Source: an uncultured Elusimicrobium sp. (GTDB taxonomy: Bacteria > Elusimicrobiota > Elusimicrobia > Elusimicrobiales > Elusimicrobiaceae). From it: DNA of 44,834 nt. Below, piece by piece: positions 31,666-40,898 of this stretch. The DNA is taken from assembly GCA_902794125.1 (NCBI GenBank), contig CADBFX010000004.1, forward strand, positions 1-44,834, in the 5' to 3' direction. Position numbers and translations under genes: made by a program. The notes under the pieces were generated by a model. The model was not told where the DNA came from and did not search any database. It saw only the letters and a program-made list of their open reading frames with translations. Each line of letters starts with the position of its first letter. Position 1 is the first letter of the stretch.

Positions 31666-32544
31666 ATGAAGAAAATACTCTCTTTACTACTGTTAGTTAC
31701 CTGTTGTTCCTTTTCCTACGCGCATACATTAGATACAAATGTTGCGTACACCGGTTCTTCCGATTTTAACCGCTTGGAAATGCAAGCCACCGCGGCTCTT
31801 GCCTTACATACGTTTGTAGGGCTGCAAGCCAAATGGGTGGATGAAAAAGCGTTTAAGAAAGATATCTATTCCGTTGCGCTACCGATTGATTTTGATTTCA
31901 ATCTAATTCAATTTAATTTACGTCCTTTTTATTATTTTAAAAATAAAAGTGACAACCCTCTCTTCCAAGATTCCCTGGCATACGGTATGAACTCCTCTAT
32001 GAGTATCTTTTTGCAAAGCGATGAAGTGAACGATTTATACACCAAAGCCGTTTTGGGTGTATCTTTTGCCCGACAAAAAGGGACCCTGTTTACCAAAGAG
32101 GATTTAGCGGAAAACCGTTACTACTCGCAACTGGCTTATTCTGTCGGCTTTCAGCAAAATTATTATCGCGCGTTTGGGTTTGAGGTGTCCGCCTCGGCTT
32201 TTGGCTACCCGGATGGAGTAAGCAATGCAACCGGGTTTCGCGGAATTATGGACCAGCAAGAACTAGCGGCTTCCACTCAAAATTTTGACATTGTGCATAA
32301 TTTAACTAAATATATTGTCGGTGGGCGTTTTACTCGCATGTGGGCCGATAATAATTCTTCTCTGTACGTGGGTTATCAATATAGCGAACATCACGCTGCG
32401 CAAGATGAACACTCCGCCCTGTTCGGCAACACCTTTTGGGTGGCCAACCGGGTACAGGTAGATATGGCCTATAACCACGTGTTTGACGTACATAACCACC
32501 ACAGACGGGATATTTTCTATATTCGTTTAGGAACTTCTTTTTAG
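31666..32544 (+). CDS. Outer-membrane beta-barrel-like protein
   Basis: 292 residues. Signal peptide (MKKILSLLLLVTCCSFSYA) followed by alternating, aromatic-rich strands (IQFNLRPFYYF, SLYVGYQYSEHH, IFYIRLGTSF) and a C-terminal Phe, the usual ending of barrels inserted by the Bam machinery. No specific family is recognised; 10-12 strands are plausible. There is no Shine-Dalgarno. The histidine kinase gene starts 9 nt after it, so the two are probably co-transcribed. It may be a porin-like channel or a structural barrel. Confidence 0.7.
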   Translation: MKKILSLLLLVTCCSFSYAHTLDTNVAYTGSSDFNRLEMQATAALALHTFVGLQAKWVDEKAFKKDIYSVALPIDFDFNLIQFNLRPFYYFKNKSDNPLFQDSLAYGMNSSMSIFLQSDEVNDLYTKAVLGVSFARQKGTLFTKEDLAENRYYSQLAYSVGFQQNYYRAFGFEVSASAFGYPDGVSNATGFRGIMDQQELAASTQNFDIVHNLTKYIVGGRFTRMWADNNSSLYVGYQYSEHHAAQDEHSALFGNTFWVANRVQVDMAYNHVFDVHNHHRRDIFYIRLGTSF

Positions 32545-32552
32545 GGGATTTT

Positions 32553-33305
32553 ATGAGCGAACAAAAAGACCTGAATATTAATGAGCGCGCCTTATCGCTG
32601 ATTGCACACAAACTTCGCACACCGCTTTCTATTATTAACGGTTATGCCGAAGCGATTGGTTCGCAAGCCAGCAAAGAAAAATTTTCTCCGTTTACGTCAA
32701 AAGCGTTGGAAGAAATTCATACCCAAGGCGAACGGATGAGCCAGCTAGTGGAAAAATTGGCCGCGTTTAACCAGGTAACTACCGCTCAAAAAGAAGGGTT
32801 TGAAAAACAAACAATCGCTCTGAAAGCCTTAATTAAAAATTGTGCCACCGCCGCCATTGAACAAGAAGAAGATATTGCCTCCGCTTCACCGCTGGAGGGA
32901 GATTCTTCCGTTAAACGCGGCACTTTTGTGGAAATAGATTGCCCGGAAACCTTGCAGTTGACCGCTAACGAAAACATGTTGCGTTTGTGCATCCAAGAGT
33001 TACTGGTTAATGCAATTAAATTTAATAATAAAATGGAAAAAGTAATTAAAGTGCAAGTAGCCAACCACGGGGATTGTATTTCTCTTTCCGTGCGGGACTA
33101 CGGCACCGGAATCCGTCCGCAAGATGTAACCCACATCTTTGAACCGTTCTATCAAGTAGATGACGACTTTACCGGCCAGGTAAACGGCTGGGGGTTGGGG
33201 CTTTCCATGGTAGAGCGAATTGTAGAATTACACCACGGAGCGGTAAGCGTCGTGTCGGACCGGGGGCTCGGTTCTATTTTTACCATTAATTTCCCGATTT
33301 TATGA
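32553..33305 (+). CDS. Cytoplasmic histidine kinase without sensor domain
   Basis: 250 residues; AGGGGA before the ATG. The protein starts almost directly at the dimerisation helix with phospho-acceptor His19 (LIAHKLRTPLSIINGYAEA). The ATP-binding domain has the N box (ELLVNAIKFNN), G1 (DYGTGI), F box (IFEPFYQ) and G2 (GWGLGLSMVERI). No membrane segment or input domain is present and no response regulator is adjacent. It must be controlled by a partner protein, perhaps the coiled-coil protein whose gene overlaps its stop codon. Catalytic residues look intact. Confidence 0.88.
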   Translation: MSEQKDLNINERALSLIAHKLRTPLSIINGYAEAIGSQASKEKFSPFTSKALEEIHTQGERMSQLVEKLAAFNQVTTAQKEGFEKQTIALKALIKNCATAAIEQEEDIASASPLEGDSSVKRGTFVEIDCPETLQLTANENMLRLCIQELLVNAIKFNNKMEKVIKVQVANHGDCISLSVRDYGTGIRPQDVTHIFEPFYQVDDDFTGQVNGWGLGLSMVERIVELHHGAVSVVSDRGLGSIFTINFPIL

Positions 33306-33826
33306 ACACAGAACAACTCTTAGCAGATACCTCTGCCCATTGCGAAACGCTTCGGGCAGACCTTACCAAAGCAACGCGTACGCTGGACGAAATGAACCGG
33401 CGTTTAGAGCAGATTTTGCAGCAATTACATAAAAATATAGAAGTGCGCGATGCCACCTTCGCAGAAGAGTTTAATACATTTTGCAGCACCTTGCGCACCA
33501 CGCTGGATGCTCACGAACCGTTTTGGACGGAAGCCCGCGCCCAAGCGCGTTGTGCAAAACCGGCGGATTGGACCGTTGATTTGGCACTCCCGGCCAAAGG
33601 GTTTAACAGCCGCGCCAAAACGCTGTCGCGCGCGTGTGATGAATTTATCACCGCTTACGATGCGTTTGCCAAAAATTACAAAAATTTTACAGCTGCCAAA
33701 CTAAATGTATGGCTCCTTACTTCGTGCCAAACCGATGTGCAGAATTTAACAGGTAAAATTTTGTTTTTAGCTCGGGAAATTGCCCAACATACCGAACGTA
33801 ACAGGGGGAAATATGTTTGCGGATAA
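33302..33826 (+). CDS. Coiled-coil protein of unknown function
   Basis: 174 residues starting in the stop codon of the kinase gene (ATGA overlap), so coupled to it. Residues 5-50 are a strong coiled coil (LRADLTKATRTLDEMNRRLEQILQQL). The rest is helical and soluble, with four cysteines. No family recognised. Position and coupling suggest it may regulate or be phosphorylated by the kinase, which has no input domain; this is inference. It overlaps the transporter gene downstream by 14 nt. Confidence 0.65.
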   Translation: MNTEQLLADTSAHCETLRADLTKATRTLDEMNRRLEQILQQLHKNIEVRDATFAEEFNTFCSTLRTTLDAHEPFWTEARAQARCAKPADWTVDLALPAKGFNSRAKTLSRACDEFITAYDAFAKNYKNFTAAKLNVWLLTSCQTDVQNLTGKILFLAREIAQHTERNRGKYVCG

Positions 33827-34832
33827 AACTACCATCTATTACTCAAAAACAAGCGCTATCTGCTTAACCATTATTGCCGGTGGAATTGTAACGGCTTTTT
33901 TAATCTACACCAAAGCCTTGCTTATTCCGCTCGTCATTTCTATTTTCCTCTACACCATGTTGGCGCAAATGACGCTCTACTTGAAACAAAATTTTTCGTT
34001 CCCTTCTTGGCTGGCGTTAACTGTTTCCGTTCTATTGGGAATTGCGTTCTTTGTAGCGGTTATTTTGTTTACCACCAGTTCCGTAGGCGACTTTTTAAAA
34101 GGGGCCGAAGTATATCGCCAAAATTTAATTGCCACAACTACGGACTTAGCTTCCCGTTTGGAACAATACGGCATCACGTTGGACCAAAACTTTATAGAAA
34201 ATTACCTGCGTGAATTGCCTGTTTTTGATTGGCTTAAAAATGTGGGCGGAAAATTATTCTCTGTCATTTCCAACATCACGCTTATTATTTTATTTATGAT
34301 TTTTTTCCTCATCGGTTCCAAACGCGCTAAACCGATCACCAACCCGGCTATTAAAGAAATGTTAGCCAACGTGTCTGTTTATTTGTCCGTCAAATTAATA
34401 GCGTCGTTAATAACAGGGCTTGTCGTAGCGGGTATTTTACTGAGTTTTAAAGTAAAAATGGCCATTTTGTTTGCGCTATTTGCGTTTTTACTTAATTTTA
34501 TCCCGAGTGTTGGTTCTATTGCGGCTGTGCTCCTGCCTGTGCCGGTATTATTTTTGCAATATAATTTTGGGCCGCAATTTTTTATTGTAATCGGGCTTCT
34601 AACCGCGACCGAATTCATTATTGGCAACTTATTAGAGCCGCGCTTTTTGGGCGAAGGGATGGACTTGCATCCGGCCACTGTCGTCTGCAGTCTTATTTTT
34701 TGGACGTTGGCCTGGGGCGTGCCGGGAGCATTCCTTTCGGTACCGATTACCGCTTCTATTAAGATTGTACTAAGCAAAATTAAACATACGCGCCCGGTGG
34801 CAGAATTTTTGGCAGGGCGATTACCGCACTGA
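33813..34832 (+). CDS. AI-2E/PerM-family transporter
   Basis: 339 residues from ATG 33813 (AGGGGG 4-5 nt upstream). About seven to eight membrane helices with a soluble loop after the third (GDFLKGAEVYRQNLIATTTDLASRL, read in parts). The C-terminal region FIPSVGSIAAVLLPVPVLF, LLEPRFLGEGMDLHPATVV and WGVPGAFLSVPITASIKIVL is diagnostic of the AI-2E (UPF0118) family. Members export small molecules or Na+; substrate unknown here. It is the last gene of the barrel-kinase-coiled-coil cluster, ended by a strong terminator. Confidence 0.88.
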   Translation: MFADKTTIYYSKTSAICLTIIAGGIVTAFLIYTKALLIPLVISIFLYTMLAQMTLYLKQNFSFPSWLALTVSVLLGIAFFVAVILFTTSSVGDFLKGAEVYRQNLIATTTDLASRLEQYGITLDQNFIENYLRELPVFDWLKNVGGKLFSVISNITLIILFMIFFLIGSKRAKPITNPAIKEMLANVSVYLSVKLIASLITGLVVAGILLSFKVKMAILFALFAFLLNFIPSVGSIAAVLLPVPVLFLQYNFGPQFFIVIGLLTATEFIIGNLLEPRFLGEGMDLHPATVVCSLIFWTLAWGVPGAFLSVPITASIKIVLSKIKHTRPVAEFLAGRLPH

Positions 34833-34850
34833 CACGGTTTTGTTTACAAT

Positions 34851-34879
34851 AAAAAACCCCGGCTAAACCGGGGTTTTTT
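34851..34879. terminator. Bidirectional terminator after the AI-2E gene
   Basis: AAAAAACCCCGG (34851-34862), loop CTAAA, CCGGGGTTTTTT (34868-34879). It serves both converging genes. Confidence 0.92.
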
Positions 34880-34892
34880 GTGCATTAAATAA

Positions 34893-37118
34893 TTATTTTT
34901 CAAGGGAGAGCAATCTTTTTTCAAACTCTTCCACCGGCAACGGTTTATCAAAATAATATCCTTGCCCCAAATCGCACCCAATCGAACGGAAGAATTCCAC
35001 CTGCGCCGTGGTTTCTACCCCTTCGGCAATCACTTTTACGCCTAATTTTTTAATCATTTCTACCGCGCCGATAATTACTTGTTTGGCGGCTTTTGTATCA
35101 TCAAATCCATTCAAAAATTCTTTATCTAACTTAATACCATCAAACTGCAATCCTTTTAATACATTCAAGGAAGAATAGCCGGAACCGAAATCGTCCATGA
35201 CCACCGAAAAACCTTTTTGGTGTAATCCGCGGATGGCATTTTGCGCTAGTTCTACGTTGTCTAAAATCAAGCTTTCCGTGAGTTCCACTTCTATCAATTC
35301 ATGCGGCACTTGGTAGCGGTCCACCAACCGGGTCATCTGCGTGAGGTACAACGAATCATTCAAATGCTGGCGTGAAAAATTAACAGCTACCGGCACAGGT
35401 GTGCGGCCTTCTTTTTTCCATTTATCTTGCAGTTTTACCACTTGCTCCAAGATATACATATCTAATTTTAAAACGAAACCGTTCTTCTCAAAAACAGGGA
35501 TAAATGCGTCCGGGCTGATAATTCCTTTGTCCGGAGTAATCCAGCGCACCAATGCTTCAGCCTCGGTCATTTGACCGGTTTTAAGATCCACCTTCGGTTG
35601 CAAATAGACGCAAAATTCTCCGTTTTTTAAAGCGGCTTCCATAGAATTTTCTACTTGGCGTTCGGTTAAGATACGGCGGCGGTCTTGTTCGTCGTAAAAT
35701 TGCACTTTATCGCGCGACGATCTTTTGGCTTTTTCAAGTGCCAAGTAGGCCCGGTCCATCATAATATAGAAAGGAATATGCTCCGTTACTTCGTACACCC
35801 CGAAAGCGACATCCAACATCACACAAGCATCTGCCGCGGTACAATCCCGCCGAATTTGTGCAGCCAAGTGATTTAGACGCGTGTGAAATTGAGGCCGATC
35901 TTGATACGAAAGCAACAACACAAAATTATCTGCCGCCGAACGGCAAAAACATTCGTTGGGCAACATCTCTTCGCGCAGTATTTCAGCAATCCGTTGTAGC
36001 ACCTGGTTGCCGCGTTCGTATCCGTACATATCGTTAATTACTTTGAATTTTGTAATATCAAAAATAACTACCGAAGCCATCCTGTCTAGCGCGTTTAAGT
36101 GTTCCTCAAAAATCTGGCTCATGCGGTTTAAATTATCTGCCCCGGTAAGCGGGTCCACAAATGCCGTCATAAAAAGTTGGCGATTGCTGTATTCGCGCAA
36201 GCGTAAAATAAAGGCAAGAAACACGCTGAAAATAATAAAGATAAATGCAAATAGCCCCACAGACATAGAGGTAAAATTCCGCGCTTGCATTTCCACTGTG
36301 GCAGTAGGCAATTCCGCCAGCAAGTACCAATCGTTAACATCCAGTTTTAGACCGTACAGAAACCGGCGTTTCTTGGCAAATTTATACTGGGCAAAAGCAA
36401 AGGCACCGTCCATAATGCTTTGCCGCAGTTGGCGAGCTTGCTTGAAAGAAGAAAATTCCGACCGGTGTAATACATCGTATAAGTTGGCAAACGAGATATC
36501 CCGCCCTTCCAACATAACAGCCCCATCACTCCGCCGAATAATAAACGAAAAACCTTCCCCTCCAAACACGGGCAATTTTAGCAATTCTTCATAGCGGTCA
36601 TCGGGCATAATAGCAAAAAGAACCCCAATCGTGGAGTTGGCCCGATGCAGCGTAACGGCTTGGATAACAATTTGCTCATCCCCTTCCGGAGCCGGTTCTT
36701 GCCCGGAAAGATAAGTGCCCTCTTGCAAGGTACGTTCTAAAATATGTTGGGTGAATTCTTCCGGAAGCGGTTGGGTTTGCGACAGGAAAACTTTGCCTTG
36801 CATCGTAATAAGTCCCAACGCAAGAAACGAATTATATTGGCTTTGTTGCAGCAAAAAGGATTCTAATTCCCAGGAATTTTTCCACGGGTAATCGTTTTGG
36901 GTAGTAATTGCAATAGTTTCTAAAACGTGACGATCGGCATTGATGGCACGATCAAAATCAGCCGCGGCTTCCGTACCGTTGGCCATAATCAACGTTTTTA
37001 CGTCTGCCTCTAATGCATGACGGATGTATTGCCAATAGCACGCCACGCCCCCCGTCAGCAAAACAGCCCCAACGGCAAACAACACAAGTAACGAGCGAAA
37101 CGAAATTTTTTTAGCCAC
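34893..37118 (-). CDS. Second membrane EAL phosphodiesterase with degenerate GGDEF
   Basis: 741 residues from GTG 37118 (GAGGG upstream). Same layout as 22436-24679: two membrane helices around a periplasmic dCache-like sensor, then a GGDEF domain whose signature reads SAADNF (inactive) and an EAL domain with EALVRW, VNFSRQHL, ELTES, MDDFGSGYSSL, KLDKEF and EGVET intact. It should degrade c-di-GMP. The sensor sequence differs strongly from the paralogue, implying a different signal. A small gene of unknown function lies 18 nt upstream on the same strand. Confidence 0.9.
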   Translation of the reverse strand: MAKKISFRSLLVLFAVGAVLLTGGVACYWQYIRHALEADVKTLIMANGTEAAADFDRAINADRHVLETIAITTQNDYPWKNSWELESFLLQQSQYNSFLALGLITMQGKVFLSQTQPLPEEFTQHILERTLQEGTYLSGQEPAPEGDEQIVIQAVTLHRANSTIGVLFAIMPDDRYEELLKLPVFGGEGFSFIIRRSDGAVMLEGRDISFANLYDVLHRSEFSSFKQARQLRQSIMDGAFAFAQYKFAKKRRFLYGLKLDVNDWYLLAELPTATVEMQARNFTSMSVGLFAFIFIIFSVFLAFILRLREYSNRQLFMTAFVDPLTGADNLNRMSQIFEEHLNALDRMASVVIFDITKFKVINDMYGYERGNQVLQRIAEILREEMLPNECFCRSAADNFVLLLSYQDRPQFHTRLNHLAAQIRRDCTAADACVMLDVAFGVYEVTEHIPFYIMMDRAYLALEKAKRSSRDKVQFYDEQDRRRILTERQVENSMEAALKNGEFCVYLQPKVDLKTGQMTEAEALVRWITPDKGIISPDAFIPVFEKNGFVLKLDMYILEQVVKLQDKWKKEGRTPVPVAVNFSRQHLNDSLYLTQMTRLVDRYQVPHELIEVELTESLILDNVELAQNAIRGLHQKGFSVVMDDFGSGYSSLNVLKGLQFDGIKLDKEFLNGFDDTKAAKQVIIGAVEMIKKLGVKVIAEGVETTAQVEFFRSIGCDLGQGYYFDKPLPVEEFEKRLLSLEK

Positions 37119-37136
37119 ACACCCTCACTGTATTTT

Positions 37137-37664
37137 TTATGCACGGCCTTGTGTTTCAGCCGGCGTTGTTGATTGATTACGAAAATGCCCAATGGTTTGT
37201 TGGGAATATGCAAAAAACGGATAGAACGGATTTTCCGGCTTGCGCAGTTCTTCTTCCGGTAATTCCGTGTGAAATAGTTTATCTTTAGCCACCGCAAACA
37301 GGCGCACCATTCCAACAGCAGACGGAGGCGGCAATTCGCTTCCGGCAGGCAGTGTCTGCATGTGGTCGGTTAATTTGCTGGCGTGGCCCAGCATATGTGC
37401 CGCCGCGGTTTGCAACGCTTCGTTCCCGTGACCGCCAATAATTCCCCCTAGCCCGCTTTTACTGTTGTTTTCAAAATAAAAGCTGCTGTCCCCCAACGAA
37501 TTAGTGGCCAGCATTAAATGTTTAGTCACAGGGCCGTCTGCCAACGCCATTTCTATACCGGCTACGGCTATGTGGGCCGGGCCAACTTCAATAACCCCTT
37601 TACGGTTTTCTAAATTTTGGATATCCGTCCAAAAACGGCGCATATTGGCATAAGCTTTATTCAT
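37137..37664 (-). CDS. Unknown 175-aa protein upstream of the EAL gene
   Basis: AAGGAG precedes the ATG at 37664. The product is soluble, with a glycine-rich centre ([24 protein letters not shown], read in two parts) and no motif I can place. Histidines recur in its middle third (HGNE, HMLGH, TDHM), which could bind a metal, but no known pattern fits. It shares an operon with the EAL phosphodiesterase (18-nt gap) and is divergent from deoB. Confidence 0.68.
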   Translation of the reverse strand: MNKAYANMRRFWTDIQNLENRKGVIEVGPAHIAVAGIEMALADGPVTKHLMLATNSLGDSSFYFENNSKSGLGGIIGGHGNEALQTAAAHMLGHASKLTDHMQTLPAGSELPPPSAVGMVRLFAVAKDKLFHTELPEEELRKPENPFYPFFAYSQQTIGHFRNQSTTPAETQGRA

Positions 37665-37721
37665 AAAATCTCCTTTATAAATAATAGCATTTTACCCCGT
37701 ATATTTAATATAAAAAACAGA

Positions 37722-37751
37722 TTAGACGAAGTCCCTTTTTTACGGTATAAT
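37722..37751 (+). promoter_or_regulatory. deoB promoter
   Basis: TTAGAC (37722-37727), 18 nt, TATAAT (37746-37751), 15 nt before the ATG. Confidence 0.6.
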
Positions 37752-37766
37752 AAAAAAGAGGTGTTT

Positions 37767-38972
37767 ATGACGAAAAAAGGACGCGCTGTTATTTTAATGA
37801 TGGATTCGTTTGGTATCGGAGGAGCCCAAGACGCCGCCCGGTTTAACGATGAAGGCGCCGATACGCTAGGCCATATTGCGGCCGCACGCGGCGGATTAAA
37901 AATCCCCAATTTGCTGGCCCTTGGTTTAGGTAAAGCCGCCCAAGCTTCCACCGGGCAGGCCCCTGCCGTCGGCCCACAACCCGCCGCCCAGGTTACACTC
38001 CCCTCCAAATATGGTTTTATGCGCGAAGTCAGCAACGGAAAAGACACTTCTTCCGGCCATTGGGAAATGGCCGGTTGCCCGGTAAATTTTGATTGGGGTT
38101 ATTTTTCTCCGAATTATCCTTCGTTCCCGGAGGATCTCATCCAAAAAATTTGCACGGAAGCCGGGTTACCTGGTATTTTAGGTAACAAGGCCGCCTCCGG
38201 AACGGTCATTTTAGAAGAGCTGGGCGAAGAACATATCAAAACCGGAAAACCGATTTGTTACACCTCGGCCGACAGCGTATTTCAAATTGCCGCACACGAA
38301 AAACATTTTGGATTAGATAACTTATACCGCGTGTGTGAAATTGCTTTTAAACACATCAAACCCTATAACATTGCCCGCGTGATTGCGCGGCCGTTTGTGG
38401 GCGAGAAAAAAGGCGAATTTGCCCGCACTAAAAACCGCCACGATTATTCCGTTACGCCGCCCATGCCTACGGTTTTGGACAGTATCAAAAATGCGGGCGG
38501 AGCTGTAATTTCGGTCGGTAAAATTAACGATATTTTTGCTAAACAAGGCATTACAAAAGCCGTTAAGGCCTCCGGGTTGGAAGAACTATGGAACGTAACG
38601 TTGGCTGAAGCCAAGGCCGCCCCGGACTTTAGTTTGGTGTTTACGAATTTTGTTGATTTTGACATGACCTGGGGCCACCGCCGCGACACGGAGGGCTATG
38701 CCAAGGGCTTGGAATATTTTGATACGCGCCTGCCGGAACTAGCCGCGCAACTACAAGAAGATGATATCGTTTTTATTACAGCCGACCACGGGTGCGACCC
38801 AACTTATAAAGGCACCGATCACACTCGTGAAAATGTGCCGGTTCTTCTGTTTGGTCCTAAGGTTAATCCGCAGTTTATCGGCGCGCGCGATACGTACGCG
38901 GACCTTGGTCAAACGCTAGCCGATTATTTTAAATTACCCCCTCTCAAATTCGGCACCAGCTTTTGGAACTAA
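37767..38972 (+). CDS. deoB: Phosphopentomutase
   Basis: 401 residues from ATG 37767, preceded by GAGGTG; an open frame continues 150 nt upstream but lacks a ribosome site and family similarity. The alkaline-phosphatase-superfamily marks are present: [13 protein letters not shown] at the N-terminus with the first metal-binding Asp, SSGHWEMAG (TSxGH region), and [17 protein letters not shown] with metal-binding Asp and His. The enzyme interconverts (deoxy)ribose 1- and 5-phosphate in nucleoside salvage. Length is normal. It is monocistronic with its own promoter and terminator. Confidence 0.95.
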   Translation: MTKKGRAVILMMDSFGIGGAQDAARFNDEGADTLGHIAAARGGLKIPNLLALGLGKAAQASTGQAPAVGPQPAAQVTLPSKYGFMREVSNGKDTSSGHWEMAGCPVNFDWGYFSPNYPSFPEDLIQKICTEAGLPGILGNKAASGTVILEELGEEHIKTGKPICYTSADSVFQIAAHEKHFGLDNLYRVCEIAFKHIKPYNIARVIARPFVGEKKGEFARTKNRHDYSVTPPMPTVLDSIKNAGGAVISVGKINDIFAKQGITKAVKASGLEELWNVTLAEAKAAPDFSLVFTNFVDFDMTWGHRRDTEGYAKGLEYFDTRLPELAAQLQEDDIVFITADHGCDPTYKGTDHTRENVPVLLFGPKVNPQFIGARDTYADLGQTLADYFKLPPLKFGTSFWN

Positions 38973-39005
38973 AAAAATATCCCGGCTCAACACCGGGATA
39001 TTTTT
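38973..39005. terminator. Bidirectional terminator between deoB and rlmB
   Basis: AAAAATATCCCGG (38973-38985), 7-nt loop, CCGGGATATTTTT (38993-39005). Confidence 0.92.
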
Positions 39006-39021
39006 CGGGGACCAATCTATT

Positions 39022-39777
39022 TTATTTCAATTGAATTTTGGCCATCATATCATACATAATGATACTGGCCGCGGCGGAAGCGTTTAAACTATCTACACCG
39101 CCCATTTGACGTTGCGGAATGGAAATTACTTCGTCGCAATTTTCGGCAGTTTTTTCGCGGATTCCAAATCCTTCTGAACCAATTACAAGCACTGCCGGAG
39201 AAGCATATTCCATCTTCGTAATGGGCTTGCCCGCCATATCGGCTCCGTAAATCCAAAAACCTTCTTCTTTTAAATCGTTTAGCGCAGCTGATAAATTGGC
39301 TACTTCCACAATATTAACGTTTTCAATGGCACCGCACGCTACTTTGTACACTGCCGGCGTGATGCCTACCGTCCGACGGTTGGGCAAGATAATCGTAGAA
39401 AAACCCAAACAGGCCGCACTGCGGATAATGGCTCCCAAGTTTTGCGGGTCAGTCATTTCGTCCACGGCAAGCCACAATTCCTTTTTGTTTCCTTCAGCTT
39501 CGTAGATGGCGGTGGAAAGTTTCATCAGTTTAACGGGTTGCACCTTGGCCATAATTCCTTGGTGGTTGGCGTTGTGGGTTAAACGGTCCAAGGTTTTATT
39601 ATCAATGCGGTCAATTTTTACATTGGCCCGTTTGGCCATGCGAATAATATCCTCTACCGCACGGTGCCCGGCTTTGGCGTCCGACACGTACAGTTGGGTG
39701 ACATTACGCTTTTTACTTTTTAGGGCTTCCTGTACGGCATGCACCCCGTAAATCATATCCAAATTTGTCTCGTTCAT
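39022..39777 (-). CDS. rlmB: 23S rRNA 2'-O-methyltransferase RlmB (TrmH/SpoU family)
   Basis: 251 residues from ATG 39777 (GAGGTG upstream; GTG 39783 possible). An N-terminal RNA-binding domain (MIYGVHAVQEALKS, NHQGIMAKV) is followed by the SPOUT fold with motif 1 NLGAIIRSAACLGF, motif 2 VLVIGSEGFGIRE and motif 3 IPQRQMGGVDSLNASAAASI. It methylates a ribose in 23S rRNA (G2251 in E. coli) using SAM. It is the last gene of the ispH-pfkA-rlmB operon, 9 nt after pfkA. The exact target nucleotide cannot be proven from sequence alone. Confidence 0.9.
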   Translation of the reverse strand: MNETNLDMIYGVHAVQEALKSKKRNVTQLYVSDAKAGHRAVEDIIRMAKRANVKIDRIDNKTLDRLTHNANHQGIMAKVQPVKLMKLSTAIYEAEGNKKELWLAVDEMTDPQNLGAIIRSAACLGFSTIILPNRRTVGITPAVYKVACGAIENVNIVEVANLSAALNDLKEEGFWIYGADMAGKPITKMEYASPAVLVIGSEGFGIREKTAENCDEVISIPQRQMGGVDSLNASAAASIIMYDMMAKIQLK

Positions 39778-39786
39778 AAACACCTC

Positions 39787-40887
39787 TTAACCAATTTGAG
39801 CCGAACCGAAACTCATGCCCACTTCCAGTGCATAGCGCACTTCTTCGCCTTGCGGATCCACCCGTTTTAAATTGGCAATCGCATCTGCAATTTTTACTTC
39901 CGCCATGGCAAAACCTTTTAAAGCCGCCATAGAACCGAATTTCCCTTCTATTACCATATCCAACGCTTTAGCACCGTAGAGCGTAGAAAGCCAGCGGTCA
40001 AATGCGGTCGGCGTTCCGCCGCGTTGGGTGTGACCCAAAATACACGCGCGCGATTCAATGCCGGTTTTATCTTCAATCATGGCACTGAGCCTGTTTGCAA
40101 TACCACCTAAGCGGATAGCATCTGTACTGCCAGCTACGGTGCGGGCGACGGCCTGTTCGCCTTTTTCGTTTTTAGCTCCTTCCGCAGCTACTACAATACT
40201 AAAGTTTTTACCTTTGCTTTTACGGTTTAAAATATAGTTGACGATTACATCATCGTTATACGGAATTTCCGGAATCAGCACAATGTCTCCGCCGCCAGCG
40301 ATCGCCGAGCGCAAGGCAATCCAACCTGCGTAGCGGCCCATAGTTTCCACAATCATCACGCGGTGGTGGCTTTGCGCGGTAGTGTGCAAGCGGTCAATGG
40401 CTTCGGTGGCAATATGTAAAGCAGAATCAAACCCGAAAGTTTGGTCGGTAGCGGACAAATCATTATCAATCGTTTTGGGAACGGCCACAATAGGCATACC
40501 CATTTCCACAAACCGTTGCGACATATGAAGTGTGCCATCGCCGCCAATCGTGATTAACGCATCCAATTGATTGGCTTTAAAATTATGAAGCACAACGGAA
40601 GATAAATCGCGCGGTTGTTCAGGAGAGCCAAACGGCGGGAGCGTATAACTAAAGGGGTTGGCAATATTGCTGGACCCCAAAATTGTGCCACCCAACGTTA
40701 AAATACCGGAAACCGTATGCTCGGTAATTTGGATAAATTCGTTACGCACTAATCCGTCAAATCCGTTTTTAAAGCCGAGCACTTCTATCCCGCGGGACAG
40801 CGCATTTTTACTTACGGCACGTACTACCGCATTCAAACCGGGGCAATCGCCCCCGGCCGTCAAAATTCCTATTTTTCTTACCGTCAT
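39787..40887 (-). CDS. pfkA: 6-phosphofructokinase, group III type
   Basis: 366 residues; AAGGAG before the ATG. Family marks: GILTAGGDCPGLNAVVRA, ITIGGDGTLHMS, VPKTIDNDLSATDQTFGFDSA, VETMGRYAGWIAL and LGHTQRGGTPTAFDRW. The pair of residues that separates ATP from pyrophosphate enzymes reads Gly in GGDGT and Lys in PKTIDND. In characterised relatives Asp plus Lys gives PPi use, while Gly plus Lys fits ATP-using group III enzymes such as that of Streptomyces. It phosphorylates fructose 6-phosphate in glycolysis. It lies between ispH and rlmB with gaps of about 10 nt. Confidence 0.92.
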   Translation of the reverse strand: MTVRKIGILTAGGDCPGLNAVVRAVSKNALSRGIEVLGFKNGFDGLVRNEFIQITEHTVSGILTLGGTILGSSNIANPFSYTLPPFGSPEQPRDLSSVVLHNFKANQLDALITIGGDGTLHMSQRFVEMGMPIVAVPKTIDNDLSATDQTFGFDSALHIATEAIDRLHTTAQSHHRVMIVETMGRYAGWIALRSAIAGGGDIVLIPEIPYNDDVIVNYILNRKSKGKNFSIVVAAEGAKNEKGEQAVARTVAGSTDAIRLGGIANRLSAMIEDKTGIESRACILGHTQRGGTPTAFDRWLSTLYGAKALDMVIEGKFGSMAALKGFAMAEVKIADAIANLKRVDPQGEEVRYALEVGMSFGSAQIG

Positions 40888-40898
40888 TTTTGTTCTCC

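Noticed and set aside
37617..37766. 50-codon N-terminal extension of deoB
   Set aside because: It contains the promoter (TATAAT at 37746) and no ribosome site; ATG 37767 has GAGGTG and matches the family start.
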